In this document: positions 62,063-64,000 of the stretch, in pieces
Position numbering within the stretch: the first letter of the stretch is position 1
Layout: every line of letters starts with the position of its first letter
Assembly: GCF_042466415.1 (NCBI RefSeq)
Contig: NZ_JAXHCH010000002.1
Coordinates: 434,001 to 498,000, forward strand
Direction: 5' to 3'
DNA: 64,000 nucleotides
DNA from: Albirhodobacter sp042466415
GTDB taxonomy: Bacteria > Pseudomonadota > Alphaproteobacteria > Rhodobacterales > Rhodobacteraceae
Notes under the pieces: generated by a model
Told to the model about the DNA's origin: nothing
The model's input: only the letters and a program-made list of their open reading frames with translations
Database searches by the model: none
Made by a program: the position numbers and the translations under genes

Positions 62063-63406
62063 TCAGGAGTTGGCCTTGCGGGCCTTCTGGGCACGCAGCA
62101 TCTCGAAAAGTTTGGTTGCCAACCCTTGCTTGACCACCTGTTTTGCCCGACCCAGCGCCAAAGCCTCGTCGGGCACGTCTTGCGTGATCACCGAACCGGA
62201 GCCCGTCATCGCATCGTTGCCCACCGAAACCGGCGCCACCAGCATCGTATCCGATCCGATGAAGGCGCGTTTCCCGATGGTCGTGCGGTGTTTCATGACG
62301 CCATCATAGTTGCAAGTGATCGTGCCCGCACCGATATTCGTGTGCTCCCCGATATCCGCATCGCCAATATAGGTCAGATGACCGACTTTGACGCCCTCGT
62401 CCAAGATCGCATTTTTGATTTCGACGAAATTGCCCACGTGGACATCCTCCGCCAACTCCGCGCCCGGGCGCAGGCGTGCAAAGGGCCCGACCGTGGCGCC
62501 GCGCGAGATATGACAGCCCTCGAGATGGCAAAACGCCATGATCTCCGCGCCGGTTTCCACCGTGACCGCCGGCCCGAACACAACATTCGGCCCAACAACG
62601 CAATCTGCGCCCAAATAGGTATCAAGCGCAAAGAAAACGGTCTCGGGCGCGGTGAGGGTGACGCCATTCTCGATCGCCTCGGCGCGCATGCGCGCTTGGA
62701 ACGCAGCCTCCGCCTGTGCCAATTCCTTGCGCGAATTGATGCCAAGCGTCTCGCTCTCGTGACAGGTTACCACCTCAGCCGCCATGCCATTGGCGCGCGC
62801 AATCTCGACGAGATCCGTGAGGTAGAATTCCTCGGCGGCATTGTCGTTATCAATCACCGGCAGGAGTTCGCGCAGCGTTGCCGCCTCGGCACAGATCACG
62901 CCGGAGTTGCAAAGCGTGATTTCCGCTTCCTCATCGGTGGCATCTTTAAACTCGACGATCTTTTCCAGCGCCGTTCCATGCGCAACCAGACGCCCGTAAC
63001 GGCCCGGATCGGCGGCCTCGAACCCGAGCACAACCACATCCGCAGGCGAGTCGATCATGTTCTCCAAGGTTTCCGTACGGATAAAGGGAGTGTCGCCGTA
63101 TAGCACGATCACGCGGCCCTCGAACCCTTCGAGCTCGGGCAGGGCCTGCAAGACGGCATGTGCTGTGCCAAGTTGCTCCTCTTGCAAGACAACCCGCGCA
63201 TCCGGATTGATCTTGCCCACTGCGGCGCGCACCTGATCCGCGCCGTGGCCGGCGACAATGATCACTTCCTCGGGCTCCAGCCCCTGTCCCGATGACATCG
63301 CATGCGCGATAAGCGGTGCCGCACCGAGGCGATGCAAAACCTTCGGCAGGTCCGAATTCATACGCGTGCCTTTGCCCGCGGCGAGTATAACAAGTGCAAT
63401 AGCCAT
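62063..63406 (-). CDS. glmU: Bifunctional UDP-N-acetylglucosamine diphosphorylase / glucosamine-1-phosphate N-acetyltransferase
   Basis: A 447-residue GlmU. The N-terminal uridyltransferase domain carries LAAGKGTRMNSDLPKVLH and the YGDTPFI metal region; the C-terminal left-handed beta-helix acetyltransferase domain is seen in the hexapeptide repeats after about residue 250 (IGDADIGEHTNIGAGTITCNYDG). It finishes UDP-GlcNAc for peptidoglycan and lipid A. First gene of the glmU-glmS-AlkD-like operon; divergent from gph. Confidence 0.97.
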   Translation of the reverse strand: MAIALVILAAGKGTRMNSDLPKVLHRLGAAPLIAHAMSSGQGLEPEEVIIVAGHGADQVRAAVGKINPDARVVLQEEQLGTAHAVLQALPELEGFEGRVIVLYGDTPFIRTETLENMIDSPADVVVLGFEAADPGRYGRLVAHGTALEKIVEFKDATDEEAEITLCNSGVICAEAATLRELLPVIDNDNAAEEFYLTDLVEIARANGMAAEVVTCHESETLGINSRKELAQAEAAFQARMRAEAIENGVTLTAPETVFFALDTYLGADCVVGPNVVFGPAVTVETGAEIMAFCHLEGCHISRGATVGPFARLRPGAELAEDVHVGNFVEIKNAILDEGVKVGHLTYIGDADIGEHTNIGAGTITCNYDGVMKHRTTIGKRAFIGSDTMLVAPVSVGNDAMTGSGSVITQDVPDEALALGRAKQVVKQGLATKLFEMLRAQKARKANS

Positions 63407-63522
63407 AGGGAGAGCCCTTTTCTTCTGTTATCGTGCGTTTTACCCATTGGGGGCTTGGCCGCAAGGGCAAGCCGTTCACGGTTTGTGAACAGTTGTGACA
63501 GCGCAGGGCCGAAAGGGACCAT

Positions 63523-64000
63523 ATGACGACTGAACTGGAGGGCGGGCTACGGACCGTCGTTTTCGATCTCGATGGCACTCTGGCCGATACATCCGCCGAT
63601 CTGATTGCGGCGGCGAATGCGTGTTTTATCGACCGTGGCTTGGGGCCGATCTTGCACGCCGAGCAAGATGCGCTGATTGCGTTTCACGGGGGGCGGGCGA
63701 TGTTGCGCGCGGGCTACAGCCGTATTGAGGCGCCTGATCTCGATGCGCTGGTGGAGGCCGATTATGCCGTATTGTTGCGCCATTATGCCGAGAATATTGA
63801 CGTGTTTACAAGGGTTTATCCGGGTGTTTTTACCGCGCTCGAAGCGTTGAAAGCCGCCGGATATGCGCTGTCGATTTGCACCAATAAACCGGAGGGTCTG
63901 GCGCAGGCTCTCACGGGGCGCTTGGGGCTACGGCATCATTTCGGTGCGCTCATCGGGGCGGATACCTTACCAACCCGCAAACCCGACGCCGCGCCGTATA
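63523..64000 (+). CDS. gph: Phosphoglycolate phosphatase / HAD hydrolase, cut by the window edge
   Basis: ATG 63523 opens a HAD-family protein that runs off the right edge, so only about 159 residues are seen. Motif I is VVFDLDGTLADTSADL with nucleophile Asp15 and acid Asp17; motif II is the Thr of LSICTNKPEG. The N-terminal ITS matches Gph-type enzymes, which remove phosphate from 2-phosphoglycolate. AAAGGG lies upstream. Divergent from glmU with 116 bp between. Confidence 0.85.
   Translation, partial: MTTELEGGLRTVVFDLDGTLADTSADLIAAANACFIDRGLGPILHAEQDALIAFHGGRAMLRAGYSRIEAPDLDALVEADYAVLLRHYAENIDVFTRVYPGVFTALEALKAAGYALSICTNKPEGLAQALTGRLGLRHHFGALIGADTLPTRKPDAAPY

Noticed and set aside
61235..63103. 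Long plus-strand open frame (622 codons) antisense to glmS and glmU
   Set aside because: Mirror of two universal genes, composition dominated by Arg/His/Ala with no domain; a shadow frame.
1..64000. CRISPR array, prophage or insertion sequence
   Set aside because: No regularly spaced direct repeats, transposase, terminal inverted repeats or phage structural genes were seen.

Overview
The window looks like a core-chromosome segment of a marine-type alphaproteobacterium of the order Rhodobacterales (Roseobacter/Rhodobacteraceae group). This rests on the high G+C content, the NDUFA12 homologue next to an MCE (MlaD) gene and a DUF2155 gene, the bioMNY ECF transporter, gapR, a ScfR-type XRE/DUF2083 regulator, the allantoinase-OHCU decarboxylase fusion and the PreTA pyrimidine route. 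The genus cannot be fixed from the sequence alone. No rRNA, CRISPR array, transposase, integrase or phage gene was seen; one tRNA-Thr(UGU) is present.

Layout. 0-4 kb: a TetR regulator and a DUF2339 membrane protein gene interrupted by an in-frame TGA. 4-12.3 kb: a surface polysaccharide locus, with an outer-membrane export lipoprotein (OPX) divergent from an epimerase-like protein, an initiating sugar transferase, the complete dTDP-L-rhamnose pathway (rfbC, rfbB, rfbD, rfbA), a GT2 glycosyltransferase and a sulfotransferase. 12.3-15.2 kb: a three-gene ureide (purine) catabolic operon. 15.6-17.8 kb: clpP and clpX. 18-20 kb: bioMNY biotin uptake, then a nitroreductase. 20.6-23 kb: an unusual thiolase plus acyl-CoA ligase pair. 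23.3-27.3 kb: NDUFA12, mlaD, DUF2155, aat, accC and accB.

27.6-38 kb is a self-contained reductive pyrimidine degradation island. preT and preA encode dihydropyrimidine dehydrogenase, rutR a repressor, then an amidohydrolase of the beta-ureidopropionase type, a small undescribed Cys-rich protein, dihydropyrimidinase, and a four-gene ABC importer with an NMT1/THI5-type binding protein. A near-consensus RutR operator lies just before the second transcription unit. Together these genes would import a pyrimidine base, reduce it, open the ring and decarbamoylate it to a beta-amino acid.

38-48 kb: a ScfR-type regulator, a receiver-only response regulator and a Na+/solute symporter-histidine kinase fusion (a candidate short-chain-acid sensing module), an orphan FliM and a FadJ-like protein with lost catalytic signatures. 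48-57.6 kb: gapR, an unknown protein, an FbpB-like double permease, tRNA-Thr, a flippase-like protein, and a hybrid histidine kinase grouped with a periplasmic molybdopterin-oxidoreductase-like protein and a LuxR-type response regulator. 57.6-64 kb: moaA, a lipoprotein, an AlkD-like protein, glmS and glmU (UDP-GlcNAc supply) and a truncated gph at the window edge.

The most novel-looking items are the small CxxC protein translationally coupled inside the pyrimidine operon, the two degenerate fatty-acid-type enzymes (thiolase and FadJ-like), and the two sensory modules. Long open frames antisense to real genes are common here because of the G+C content and were left out.
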